Source of the DNA: Mucilaginibacter sp. SMC90
GTDB taxonomy: Bacteria > Bacteroidota > Bacteroidia > Sphingobacteriales > Sphingobacteriaceae
Direction of reading: 5' to 3'
Assembly: GCF_022811725.1 (NCBI RefSeq)
Contig: NZ_CP094527.1
Coordinates: forward strand, 5,146,001 to 5,210,000
Length of the DNA stretch: 64,000 bases
The position numbers were made by a program, and so were the translations under genes. The notes below the pieces were generated by a model that did not search any database, had not been told where the DNA came from, and saw nothing but the letters and a program-made list of their open reading frames with translations. Positions 7,313 to 15,103 of the stretch are shown piece by piece (within the stretch, counting starts at the first letter, position 1; each line of letters opens with the position of its first letter).

Positions 7313-9262
7313 CTATTCCCACTTTTTAATACCTAACTTTTGCATTTTTGAGTGCAGGGTAGATGGCGGCAAGCCTAATTTGGATGCGGCCCCATCCTTC
7401 CCGCTTATTTTGCCATTGCAGCGCTTTAGCACATCCAAAATATGGTCGCGGGCATGCTCATCAATGGTTTTCAATTTATCGGATGTTACCTCGTTATAAA
7501 CAGGACTTTCTTTTTTTCCCTGCAACTTTGGCAAGTAGGCATCTTTTATTACCGGGCCATCAGTTAACAGTATACTGCGTTCAATAAAGTGCTCAAGCTC
7601 CCGCACATTGCCAGGCCAATGATATTCAAGCAACTGGTTCATCACATTGGGCGAGATACCTGTTATCGCTTTGCCGCTTTTTTGTGCATATCGCTGTAAA
7701 AAATAATTGGCTAATACGGGAATGTCATCTTTACGTTCTCTTAAAGCCGGAATTATTATCGGAAATACATATAACCTGTAATATAAGTCGAGCCGAAAAC
7801 GGCCTTCCTCAACTTCTTTTTCAAGATTACGGTTAGTAGCCGCAACTATGCGTACGTTGATCTTAATAGGACCTTTACCACCAATACGCTCAATCTCCTG
7901 CTCCTGTAAAACGCGCAGCAATTTAACCTGCAGTTCGGCAGGCATTTCGCCAATCTCATCTAAAAAAATGGTACCGCCATCGGCCAGTTCAAACTTTCCG
8001 GTACGCTTTTCAACAGCTCCGGTAAAGGCACCTTTTTCGTGCCCGAACAATTCCGACTCAATAAGCGTAGCCGGCATAGAAGCACAATTCACTACCACTA
8101 AAGGCTTATTTTTACGCAGCGACAGATAATGGATACTCTTAGCTATTTGCTCTTTGCCTGTTCCGCTTTCGCCCAAAACCAGCACCGACGTGTCAAGTGG
8201 TGCAACTATGCCAATATGATCAAGCACGGTAAGCATCTGGTGGCTTTTGCAAATGATGTTCTTAAAACCTGTAGCCTTTGTTTTTTCACTTAGTTCAGTT
8301 TCAGTTCCTTTGTCAATTCTGCTTGTTGATGGCTCAGGCGCATCAATCGGGATGATCTCCTCTATAGCCATTAATAATGACCGATGCAAACGGTCCAGCA
8401 AAATCAAATGGTCATTGGTATAACAATCTGTTTTTCGGCTATAAAACGAAAACTGAATAACGTCTCCGCTTGAGGAAAGTAAAGGCAATCCTAAAAACGA
8501 TTGCATATTAAAAACCTGGGCAATAAGTTTTTTAACCGGAAACTCCGGCCAGATCTTTACAAAATTACCCGCGTTATAAAAATCGGCTTTGGTAGTCCGC
8601 GGGCTGTCCTCCTGCATTTGCTTAAGCTGGTTCCTGTTAGTTTTTGTGATGTTCACAAATTCATCTGTACCTATCAACTGGTACTCATCAAACCCTGTAC
8701 GCAAAAACGAGATGGCATTACCGGGAAAACCTATACCGTTTTTCATAGTAGTGGTTAAATAATCAAACGGTACATGCGGCTGGATACTCATTGCTATCTT
8801 CAACAATTTTTGTTTCCAGCCTATCGGTTCGGCAACTATATTTTTAAATACCTGTTCAAGAGCCTGTTCCTGGCGCAGCTTTGATTCAATACTATTTTGA
8901 TGCCTGTAAAAAGCAACATCAAGAGTTATCAGGAGCTCCTTTTCACGAAATGGCTTTACCAAAAAACCGTAAGGCTGTGTAGCCTTTGCTTTCTCGAGAA
9001 TGCTTTCCTGAAAGTTAGCCGACAGGTATACAAATGCTATATTTTTTGATGTAAGTATTTTGGCCAGGTCAATACCTGTTTGGTTTCCTTTTAAAAATAT
9101 ATCAAGCAATACCATCTCAGGCCTTTGCTCTTCAATAATTTCAAGTGCTTCTGGTACAGAATCGGCAATGCCGCAAACTTTGTAACCGGCACGGGTTAAT
9201 ATTAATTTCAAATCGTACGCCACCAACGACTCGTCCTCAACTATTAATATCTTTTTGTTCAT
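7313..9262 (-). CDS. Sigma-54-dependent response regulator with GAF-like middle domain, 649 aa
   Basis: A receiver domain (1-120) has E9/D10 and phospho-acceptor D54 in LLDIFLKG. A middle region of about 170 residues (roughly 130-300) looks GAF-like and is absent from the shorter regulator at 3582. The AAA+ domain (about 345-575) has GESGTGKE (Walker A) and GAFTGA. The C-terminus has a Fis-type helix-turn-helix (KDGAASKLGLPPSTLHSKM). The middle domain suggests a second input besides phosphorylation. The gene follows the histidine kinase by 4 bases, so the two form a two-component pair. It should activate RpoN-dependent promoters; the targets are not visible here. Confidence 0.92.
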   Translation of the reverse strand: MNKKILIVEDESLVAYDLKLILTRAGYKVCGIADSVPEALEIIEEQRPEMVLLDIFLKGNQTGIDLAKILTSKNIAFVYLSANFQESILEKAKATQPYGFLVKPFREKELLITLDVAFYRHQNSIESKLRQEQALEQVFKNIVAEPIGWKQKLLKIAMSIQPHVPFDYLTTTMKNGIGFPGNAISFLRTGFDEYQLIGTDEFVNITKTNRNQLKQMQEDSPRTTKADFYNAGNFVKIWPEFPVKKLIAQVFNMQSFLGLPLLSSSGDVIQFSFYSRKTDCYTNDHLILLDRLHRSLLMAIEEIIPIDAPEPSTSRIDKGTETELSEKTKATGFKNIICKSHQMLTVLDHIGIVAPLDTSVLVLGESGTGKEQIAKSIHYLSLRKNKPLVVVNCASMPATLIESELFGHEKGAFTGAVEKRTGKFELADGGTIFLDEIGEMPAELQVKLLRVLQEQEIERIGGKGPIKINVRIVAATNRNLEKEVEEGRFRLDLYYRLYVFPIIIPALRERKDDIPVLANYFLQRYAQKSGKAITGISPNVMNQLLEYHWPGNVRELEHFIERSILLTDGPVIKDAYLPKLQGKKESPVYNEVTSDKLKTIDEHARDHILDVLKRCNGKISGKDGAASKLGLPPSTLHSKMQKLGIKKWE

Positions 9263-9266
9263 ATTA

Positions 9267-11579
9267 TCAATTAGCTACAAAAGTTTTTCGTTCAAGATTG
9301 TTTAACTGCTTCTCGGCCCTAAACTCCACGGTAATTACAGCACCGTCGCAATTTCCCATTTTAAAATAACCACCTAACTGCTTACTCAGTGCTTTCATCA
9401 TTTCCATTCCTAATGAACTTGCATTTTGAATATCAAAATCAGTTGGCAGTCCTATTCCATTATCTGCTATGGTGAGTATAATAGTTTCCTCGGCCAGTTG
9501 TAGGGCTATCTTAATTTCGCCCCTTTGCATAGGGAAGGCGTATTTAATGGCATTAGTAATGGCCTCATTTAAAATAAGGCCAACGGGTACGGCCTGGGCC
9601 ACATCAAGCTTTACAGGCTGCACTATTTGCTCAAAACGAATGCCCCGATCGCCAGGGTTATAGCAATCTGCCAGATAGCTGATCAGCTCATTAATATAAA
9701 CCGACATATCGATATACGACACATCCGAATTGCTGTACAGCTTTTGATGGATAAGTGCTATGGCCTGCACCCGGTTCTGACTTTCACGAATAGCGGCAAG
9801 TGCAGCATTATTCTTTAAAAATGCCGATTGTGTGTTAAGCAGGCTCATTACAATCTGCAAATTATTTTTTACCCGGTGATGCACCTCTTTCAACAGCCAG
9901 TCTTTTTCGTCAAGCAGGTTATCTTTTTCATTAAGCAATTTTTGCAGCGATAAATTCTGATTATTAATTTCTGTTTGCTTTAACTGCAATTGCTGATTGC
10001 TCCGCTGCTTGTGCCTGTAACCGTTAAATGCCAAACCCGCTATAATGATGAGCATAGCCACGCCGCCAAAAGTGATATTGCGCTGCATGTTCACCTTTTG
10101 AAGTTCGGCCTGCTGATTTTTGCTTTGTACCTGTAATAACCTTATGGACTGTTTATTCTCCTTGGTTTTATAGCTGATATCAAGCTCTTCTATCTGCTTG
10201 TTTTTAATAGCATTAAACAATGAATCGTCAAGACGCTTATGTACCTCGAAATGCTTTATTGCCGATACATAGCTCCCCGAGGCCGAATCAACCCTAAATT
10301 GCATATTATGGATTTTGGTAAGGGTGATAGGCCTTATTTTGTTTGATGGCAATGACAGGATTTGCCGGGTATAAATTCCGGCTTTTTTAAACTGTTGTGT
10401 AAGCAAGTAAAAACCGGCCATCGTTTCGTTGTAGTGCACAAAATCGGTAACCATTTGCTCATTAGTGGTATAAAAGTCTTTGCTAAAATTAGTGACCTTA
10501 TATACATCCATCATTTTCAGATAGTACTCCTCTGCTTTGGGATAATCTTTCATGGCAACATAAATATTGCCAAAGGCCTCATACATATCAACCTGTTGGG
10601 CCAGTATCTTTGGCGGCACATCAATTACCGCCTGTTTAAGATACGCCAGCGCCTCTTTAGGCCTTTTAGCCGTAATAAAATCATAAATGATAAGACTCAG
10701 GTATCCGTAAAAATCTTCATACTGCTTTCTTTTTTTCAGGATATCTGCCGATTTGATAATGTAAACAAGGCTTTGATCATATTTATTCAGATCGGCATAC
10801 ACTAATGCCAGTTTAGCGTAGTAAAAATCGGCTAAAGCAGTATCAGCCGTGGCGTTCATGCTTTTTATAACTTCATGCCTGTATAAAAGCTCATTATGTA
10901 AATCCACCTTTTGCTTACTTACCTCGGCAAGAGAGTGATAAGTGTAGTGAAGTTTTTTATAGCCAATAGCTTTGTATTGGGCCAGCACTTTAAGTAATTC
11001 GGTTTCGGCCAGATCAAACTTCTTTTCGTTAAGATGAATGTCTGCTATATTTTTGTTCATATCGGCCTCATCCAGTTTATGACCGGTTTGTTGAAATAAA
11101 GCACGGGCCTGCTCATAACTATTTATTTTATCAGGAATAGCAGCTGCATTATCTATAGACAGGTCGTCACCCAAACGGGCCAGAGTTTTACCTTCGTTAT
11201 ATTTATCACCAATTTTGCGGTAGTAGTTAACTACCTCCATAAAAATGGATTTACCTTGTTTAAGGTTGCCCTGTTTTAAATAGGACGCACCTTTGAGCAT
11301 CATTGCCTCGTTAAGCCATTTTGCCGAATGGATGGCTACGCTCATTTGTATAGCGTTATTAAAAACAGTGATGCCGCTGTCAAGCACTTCCTTATGCTCG
11401 CCTGGTTTATTGAGATAATAGCTGCCTAATTGTATCTGCAGCTTTATGGTATTGGTATCGGCCTTGTTTTTTTGATTATCAAGATTAAGTTTAATGGTAG
11501 TAATGTCCATCTTTTTTTGCCCCAATACAGTTGAAGCAAAAAACACAACAATAAAACATATCGATATATATTTAAACAT
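9267..11579 (-). CDS. TPR-containing sensor histidine kinase (HisKA_2 type), 770 aa
   Basis: I start at the ATG at 11579; the frame also allows a GTG two codons earlier. A signal peptide (MFKYISICFIVVFFASTVLG) leads into a periplasmic region of tetratricopeptide repeats (about 30-430). A transmembrane segment (GGVAMLIIIAGLAF, near residue 505) and a coiled coil with LNEKDNLLDEKDWLLKE follow. The HisKA_2 phosphorylation box (EVHHRVKNNLQ, His at 567/568) and an HATPase_c domain with NEAITNAIKYAF and ADNGIGLP complete the kinase. This TPR-HK layout is common in Bacteroidota. The signal sensed is unknown, and the partner is the regulator 4 bases downstream. Confidence 0.92.
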   Translation of the reverse strand: MFKYISICFIVVFFASTVLGQKKMDITTIKLNLDNQKNKADTNTIKLQIQLGSYYLNKPGEHKEVLDSGITVFNNAIQMSVAIHSAKWLNEAMMLKGASYLKQGNLKQGKSIFMEVVNYYRKIGDKYNEGKTLARLGDDLSIDNAAAIPDKINSYEQARALFQQTGHKLDEADMNKNIADIHLNEKKFDLAETELLKVLAQYKAIGYKKLHYTYHSLAEVSKQKVDLHNELLYRHEVIKSMNATADTALADFYYAKLALVYADLNKYDQSLVYIIKSADILKKRKQYEDFYGYLSLIIYDFITAKRPKEALAYLKQAVIDVPPKILAQQVDMYEAFGNIYVAMKDYPKAEEYYLKMMDVYKVTNFSKDFYTTNEQMVTDFVHYNETMAGFYLLTQQFKKAGIYTRQILSLPSNKIRPITLTKIHNMQFRVDSASGSYVSAIKHFEVHKRLDDSLFNAIKNKQIEELDISYKTKENKQSIRLLQVQSKNQQAELQKVNMQRNITFGGVAMLIIIAGLAFNGYRHKQRSNQQLQLKQTEINNQNLSLQKLLNEKDNLLDEKDWLLKEVHHRVKNNLQIVMSLLNTQSAFLKNNAALAAIRESQNRVQAIALIHQKLYSNSDVSYIDMSVYINELISYLADCYNPGDRGIRFEQIVQPVKLDVAQAVPVGLILNEAITNAIKYAFPMQRGEIKIALQLAEETIILTIADNGIGLPTDFDIQNASSLGMEMMKALSKQLGGYFKMGNCDGAVITVEFRAEKQLNNLERKTFVAN

Positions 11580-11670
11580 ACACACAGTATTTTATTGCCA
11601 TTGAGATAATTACAGACAAAACCATAACAAAATCATCTCCTGTGAATGCCACGGAATTGTGATAGGTGAT

Positions 11671-11703
11671 GATTTGCTAAATTTATTCAATTTTAAGCAA
11701 ATC
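11671..11703. promoter_or_regulatory. Imperfect inverted repeat upstream of the kinase-regulator operon
   Basis: GATTTGCTAA (11671-11680) and TTAAGCAAATC (11693-11703) form a near-palindrome around an A/T-rich centre, about 90-125 bases upstream of the kinase start. It could be a regulator site; there is no other support. Nothing else stands out in 11580-11834. Confidence 0.3.
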
Positions 11704-11834
11704 GCATCAATAAGCAGGAAGCTAAATTTTCTTTATTACTGAAGTGAAACCAGGCTCCAGGCTAACATAAAAATGCTAAGCCTGATCAATCAAATCAATG
11801 TACAGATCATGGATTCGGTTGTATAAATTATGGG

Positions 11835-11864
11835 TACCAGCCTTGTAGCAGCGAAAGGCTGGTA
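11835..11864 (-). terminator. Hairpin at the end of the eCIS operon
   Basis: Directly after the ATPase stop codon (11865-11867) the minus strand has a perfect 10-bp stem (TACCAGCCTT / AAGGCTGGTA) with a 10-base loop. The following bases are A/T-rich but not a clean T run, so termination efficiency is uncertain. Confidence 0.5.
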
Positions 11865-13193
11865 TTACCAAACCCGGTTCTCTTTGGTGTATTCCCTTTC
11901 TATACCTTCCAGTATCAGCTCTGATGTGATACGGCTTTCCTTACGGGCCAGCATTTGCAAACAGGCAAATTGCACCACATTTAAAATACCCGAGCCGCTA
12001 AGCTCATACTTACGGGAGATTTGCTCGAGATTAATATGTCCGTTGAGGTTGGCTTTGGGCGGAAATGATTTTTGCCAGATGGTATGCCGTTCATCAGCAT
12101 TGGGCAACGGGAAATTAATAACCGACTGAAACCTGCGCATGAAAGCCTCGTCAATATTGTTTTTAAAATTGGTAGCCAAAATAACCAGGCCATTGTGCTG
12201 CTCAACGCGCTGAAGCAGGTACGATGCTTCCTGGTTGGCGTATTTATCATGTGCATCTTTAACATTGGTACGCTTACCGAAAAGCGCGTCGGCTTCATCA
12301 AAAAACAGGATCCAGTTTTTATTATCCGCTTTTTCAAACAATTTGGATAGATTTTTTTCTGTTTCGCCAATAAACTTAGATACGATCATTGACAGGTCGA
12401 TCCGAAAAACAGGCTTACCGGTATACTTACCGAGCAGGGATGCCGTGAGCGTTTTGCCGGTTCCCGGAGGGCCGTGAAATAAAGCACGGTAACCAGGCTT
12501 CAGTTTTCGCTCCATACCCCAATCGGTCATTAATACCTGCTGATAGTTTACCCAGCTTTCAAGCTCGGCAATCTGTTTGCGGGTGGTGCCGTTCAATACA
12601 AGGTCGTCCCAGTTGTAAGTAGTTTCCAGGTGCTGGGCCGGGAAGTTCATACTCAATTTGGGGATAGATTCGGTACCGATAATTAAAAGCTCAACATATT
12701 CGGGCTGTAATATCAACCTGCCTGATAAAGCCGGCTCGCCTTCGGGTACATCTTCCAAATGCAAAATATGATGTTTACTTAGCGCGCTATGATGGTGAAA
12801 TAATTGAGCAACTTCCAGCCGCTTATCTATATCATCACCTGCCAAAACAAAAACCGCTGTTTGTCCGGTAGGCAAAAAGCTTCTCCCGTTACGGCTCCTG
12901 ACGCCTCCTATCTGCTGAAAATCACCCGATTCGCGCATGTAGGGCTGAATAATTTCATCAAAAAATTCAACCTGTAAATGCGGGGCAAGGGACATCATTA
13001 GTATTATAACCTCATTACTGCTCAGGTTGTGGTCATCAATCAGCGTTTCAAGTACGCTGCCGTTTCGCTCCAACTGAGGCAAAAGCGGAGGTAAATAAGT
13101 GGCATCATTGCCAAATACGGTTTGCAGCCGGGCTTCAATACAGCCGGCTGTATATTGCATTAGTGCTTTTAACTGTTTAATATTAGTATCCAT
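11865..13193 (-). CDS. eCIS AAA+ ATPase (Afp15-like), 442 aa
   Basis: An N-terminal region of about 210 residues, as seen in Afp15-type proteins, precedes an AAA+ core. The core has Walker A GPPGTGKT (241-248), Walker B ILFFDEAD (about 295-302), sensor-1 ATN and a likely arginine finger in FMRRFQ. In Afp/PVC-type contractile injection systems this ATPase is part of every cluster and is thought to act in particle assembly or cargo loading in the producing cell's cytoplasm. I start at the ATG at 13193, one base after the stop of the DUF4157 gene. ATGs at 13226 and 13211 would overlap that gene. It is the last gene of the eCIS operon. Confidence 0.93.
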   Translation of the reverse strand: MDTNIKQLKALMQYTAGCIEARLQTVFGNDATYLPPLLPQLERNGSVLETLIDDHNLSSNEVIILMMSLAPHLQVEFFDEIIQPYMRESGDFQQIGGVRSRNGRSFLPTGQTAVFVLAGDDIDKRLEVAQLFHHHSALSKHHILHLEDVPEGEPALSGRLILQPEYVELLIIGTESIPKLSMNFPAQHLETTYNWDDLVLNGTTRKQIAELESWVNYQQVLMTDWGMERKLKPGYRALFHGPPGTGKTLTASLLGKYTGKPVFRIDLSMIVSKFIGETEKNLSKLFEKADNKNWILFFDEADALFGKRTNVKDAHDKYANQEASYLLQRVEQHNGLVILATNFKNNIDEAFMRRFQSVINFPLPNADERHTIWQKSFPPKANLNGHINLEQISRKYELSGSGILNVVQFACLQMLARKESRITSELILEGIEREYTKENRVW

Positions 13194-13194
13194 T

Positions 13195-14112
13195 TTATTT
13201 ACGCGGACCATTTTGCTGAACAACATGGGTTAATTCATGCGCCAGCAGGTTCATGCCGGCTGTACTTTCCGGATCAAACTTACCTGCATTAAAATAAACA
13301 TCATTACCATGTGTAAAAGCCTGCGCCTTTGAAAGGTTACAAAGTTCAACCGCCTGCTGCCCTGTATGTATTTTCACCTGCTCAAAATTGGCATTCATCT
13401 GGTGTTCCAATTGCGTGCGTACTTTTGCCGGCAGCGGGCTACCGCCGCCTTTGCTTGCATCAAGTAATCTATCAAACTTAGCCTCATTGGTTTCGGGTTT
13501 ACCTTCTGTTTTCTCTACACCGCCTGCTTTCTCTTCTTTCTTTTGTGCAGCGGCCATATCGTCCTTTTCCTCACCTTTCTCTTTCTTTTGCGGTTTTCCT
13601 TCGTCCTTTTTATCTTCTTCGCCCTTTTTCTGTGGCTTATCGTCTTTCTTTTCTTCCTCTTTTTTCTGAACGCCCTCCTTGTCCTTCTTATCCTCTTCCT
13701 TTTTTTGTGGCTCTTTATCTTTTTTATCTTCTTCTTTCTTCTGAGTTGGCTTTTCTTCCTCTTTTTTCTCGTCTTTTTTCTGTGGCTTGCCTTCTTCCTT
13801 CTCGTCCTTTTTTTCTTTCTTTTGGCCGGCTTTAGCGTCTTTTTCCTCATCAGCACCTTTTTTCTGAACGCTCATCTGCCCCATTCGCTGCGACGAATTA
13901 GCGGTTGCCTGCTGCGCCATAGTTACTTTATGCGCTACGGCGTCAGCTTCCTGCTCAAGGGCAGAGTCCTGGTTCCCATCAATTTTTCTCGCCTGAAAAA
14001 AAGCGTCGCTATCTTGCTTACTTTTTTCACGGCTACCGTTAAAAAAAGGCTTTTCAGCTTTATCCGCCTGTTTCTGACTAAGCGGCTGGCGTGTATTTTG
14101 GATGTATTTCAT
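13195..14112 (-). CDS. Small DUF4157 (eCIS core domain) protein with Lys/Glu-rich arm, 305 aa
   Basis: The C-terminal ~85 residues are a DUF4157 domain: GGSPLPAKVR, then FTHGNDVYFNAGKFDP, then LLAHELTHVVQQ with a zincin-like HExxH. The protein stops five residues later, so no toxin domain follows. The centre (about residues 85-200) is a highly charged QKKEEKKD-type repeat. The N-terminus is polar and has FFNGSREK and FFQARK pieces like the larger DUF4157 protein at 15100. DUF4157 is a known marker of eCIS-associated cargo. This one may be a loading adaptor or a truncated effector; the sequence does not decide. It sits between the TPR and ATPase genes. Confidence 0.85.
   Translation of the reverse strand: MKYIQNTRQPLSQKQADKAEKPFFNGSREKSKQDSDAFFQARKIDGNQDSALEQEADAVAHKVTMAQQATANSSQRMGQMSVQKKGADEEKDAKAGQKKEKKDEKEEGKPQKKDEKKEEEKPTQKKEEDKKDKEPQKKEEDKKDKEGVQKKEEEKKDDKPQKKGEEDKKDEGKPQKKEKGEEKDDMAAAQKKEEKAGGVEKTEGKPETNEAKFDRLLDASKGGGSPLPAKVRTQLEHQMNANFEQVKIHTGQQAVELCNLSKAQAFTHGNDVYFNAGKFDPESTAGMNLLAHELTHVVQQNGPRK
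13515..13870. repeat. Low-complexity Lys/Glu/Gln repeat inside the DUF4157 gene
   Basis: The coding strand is almost pure purine here and encodes about 115 residues of QKKEE/KKDE/KPQKK units of varying length. Frames on the opposite strand stay open (Phe/Leu/Ser-rich) purely because of this bias. The tract is a likely site of copy-number change. Confidence 0.85.
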
Positions 14113-14119
14113 AGGTGGT

Positions 14120-15103
14120 TTAGTTTAAGTTTCTTAACAGATCAAGTTGTTTTTTGGCATGTGCAGCCCATTCGCCGGCATCATTGGCTAAATCTTCGAA
14201 AACCTGTTTGGCTTGTTCTTTTTGATTTAAATTGGCTAACGCTATGCCAAGATATAGTTTCCCTTTTTTGTTTCCGGGATATTGTTCAAGCAATAGGTTA
14301 AGATGTAGCAGCGCCTCGTCAAAGCGGTTAACCCCCATGCAAAGCACCCCTAAATTCAACCTGATCTCCTCGTTTTTAGGATCATATTCCAAAATCCTTC
14401 CATACTCGGCAGCTCCTTCATTCAGCTGTCCGCTTTGCAGATAGGCAACCGCAAGATTGTTACGTACAGCTATATCCGCAGGAAAGAGCATTAAATACCT
14501 GATCAGGTAACCGGTTGCAATTGAATAGTTTTTTATCATGAGCTGAGACAAACCTGCTGTTTGCAATGCCCGGCCATTTTGCGGGTTCTCTGATAAAACG
14601 TAATCGGCCATTTCAAAAGCTTCATCATACCTGCCGGTTGAAAGATAAACCTGCGCCAATCCCATCAATAAAGTTAAGCTTGCTGGATTAAGCTCAACTG
14701 CCTTTAGCCAGCAGGTTTCGGCACTTTCCATATCGGCCGATAACATATACAATTTAGCCAATCCCTCCCAGGCCTCAAACTGATCGGCCTTAAGGCTGAT
14801 GGTTTGTCTGAATGCTTCTAAAGCTTTATCATATTGGCCCAACAAAACCTCGGTATTTGCCAGGTTTAGCCACGCCGATGTATTTTGCTTATCGATCTCT
14901 AAAGCACGCACAAAAAGTGATTGTGCCTCCACAAATTTATTTTGCTGATAAAACAACATTCCCCGGTTGTTGAGCAGGGTAACGTTTGGTTCATTTAAAT
15001 TGGCAGCCTTTGCGTAATAAGCCTCGGCAGCTTCAAAATTGCCACTTAGCTGCTGCATGGCGCCAAGATTTATCAATTCGGTTAGTTGGCTTCTGTTGCT
15101 CAT
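14120..15103 (-). CDS. Tetratricopeptide-repeat protein in eCIS operon, 327 aa
   Basis: The whole length is made of 34-residue TPR units, for example NNRGMLFYQQNKFVEAQSLF, AWLNLANTEVLLGQYDKALE and RNNLAVAYLQSGQLNEGAAE; I count about eight. There is no signal peptide or membrane segment, so it is cytoplasmic. Its ATG overlaps the stop of the large DUF4157 gene by 4 bases (ATGA) and it is followed 7 bases later by the small DUF4157 gene. Sitting between two DUF4157 genes, it could be a cargo chaperone or assembly scaffold; that is inference from position only. Confidence 0.8.
   Translation of the reverse strand: MSNRSQLTELINLGAMQQLSGNFEAAEAYYAKAANLNEPNVTLLNNRGMLFYQQNKFVEAQSLFVRALEIDKQNTSAWLNLANTEVLLGQYDKALEAFRQTISLKADQFEAWEGLAKLYMLSADMESAETCWLKAVELNPASLTLLMGLAQVYLSTGRYDEAFEMADYVLSENPQNGRALQTAGLSQLMIKNYSIATGYLIRYLMLFPADIAVRNNLAVAYLQSGQLNEGAAEYGRILEYDPKNEEIRLNLGVLCMGVNRFDEALLHLNLLLEQYPGNKKGKLYLGIALANLNQKEQAKQVFEDLANDAGEWAAHAKKQLDLLRNLN

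Noticed and set aside
13543..14301. 252-codon plus-strand frame, Phe/Leu-rich
   Set aside because: It mirrors the Lys/Glu-rich repeat of the DUF4157 gene; purine bias on the other strand keeps the frame open.
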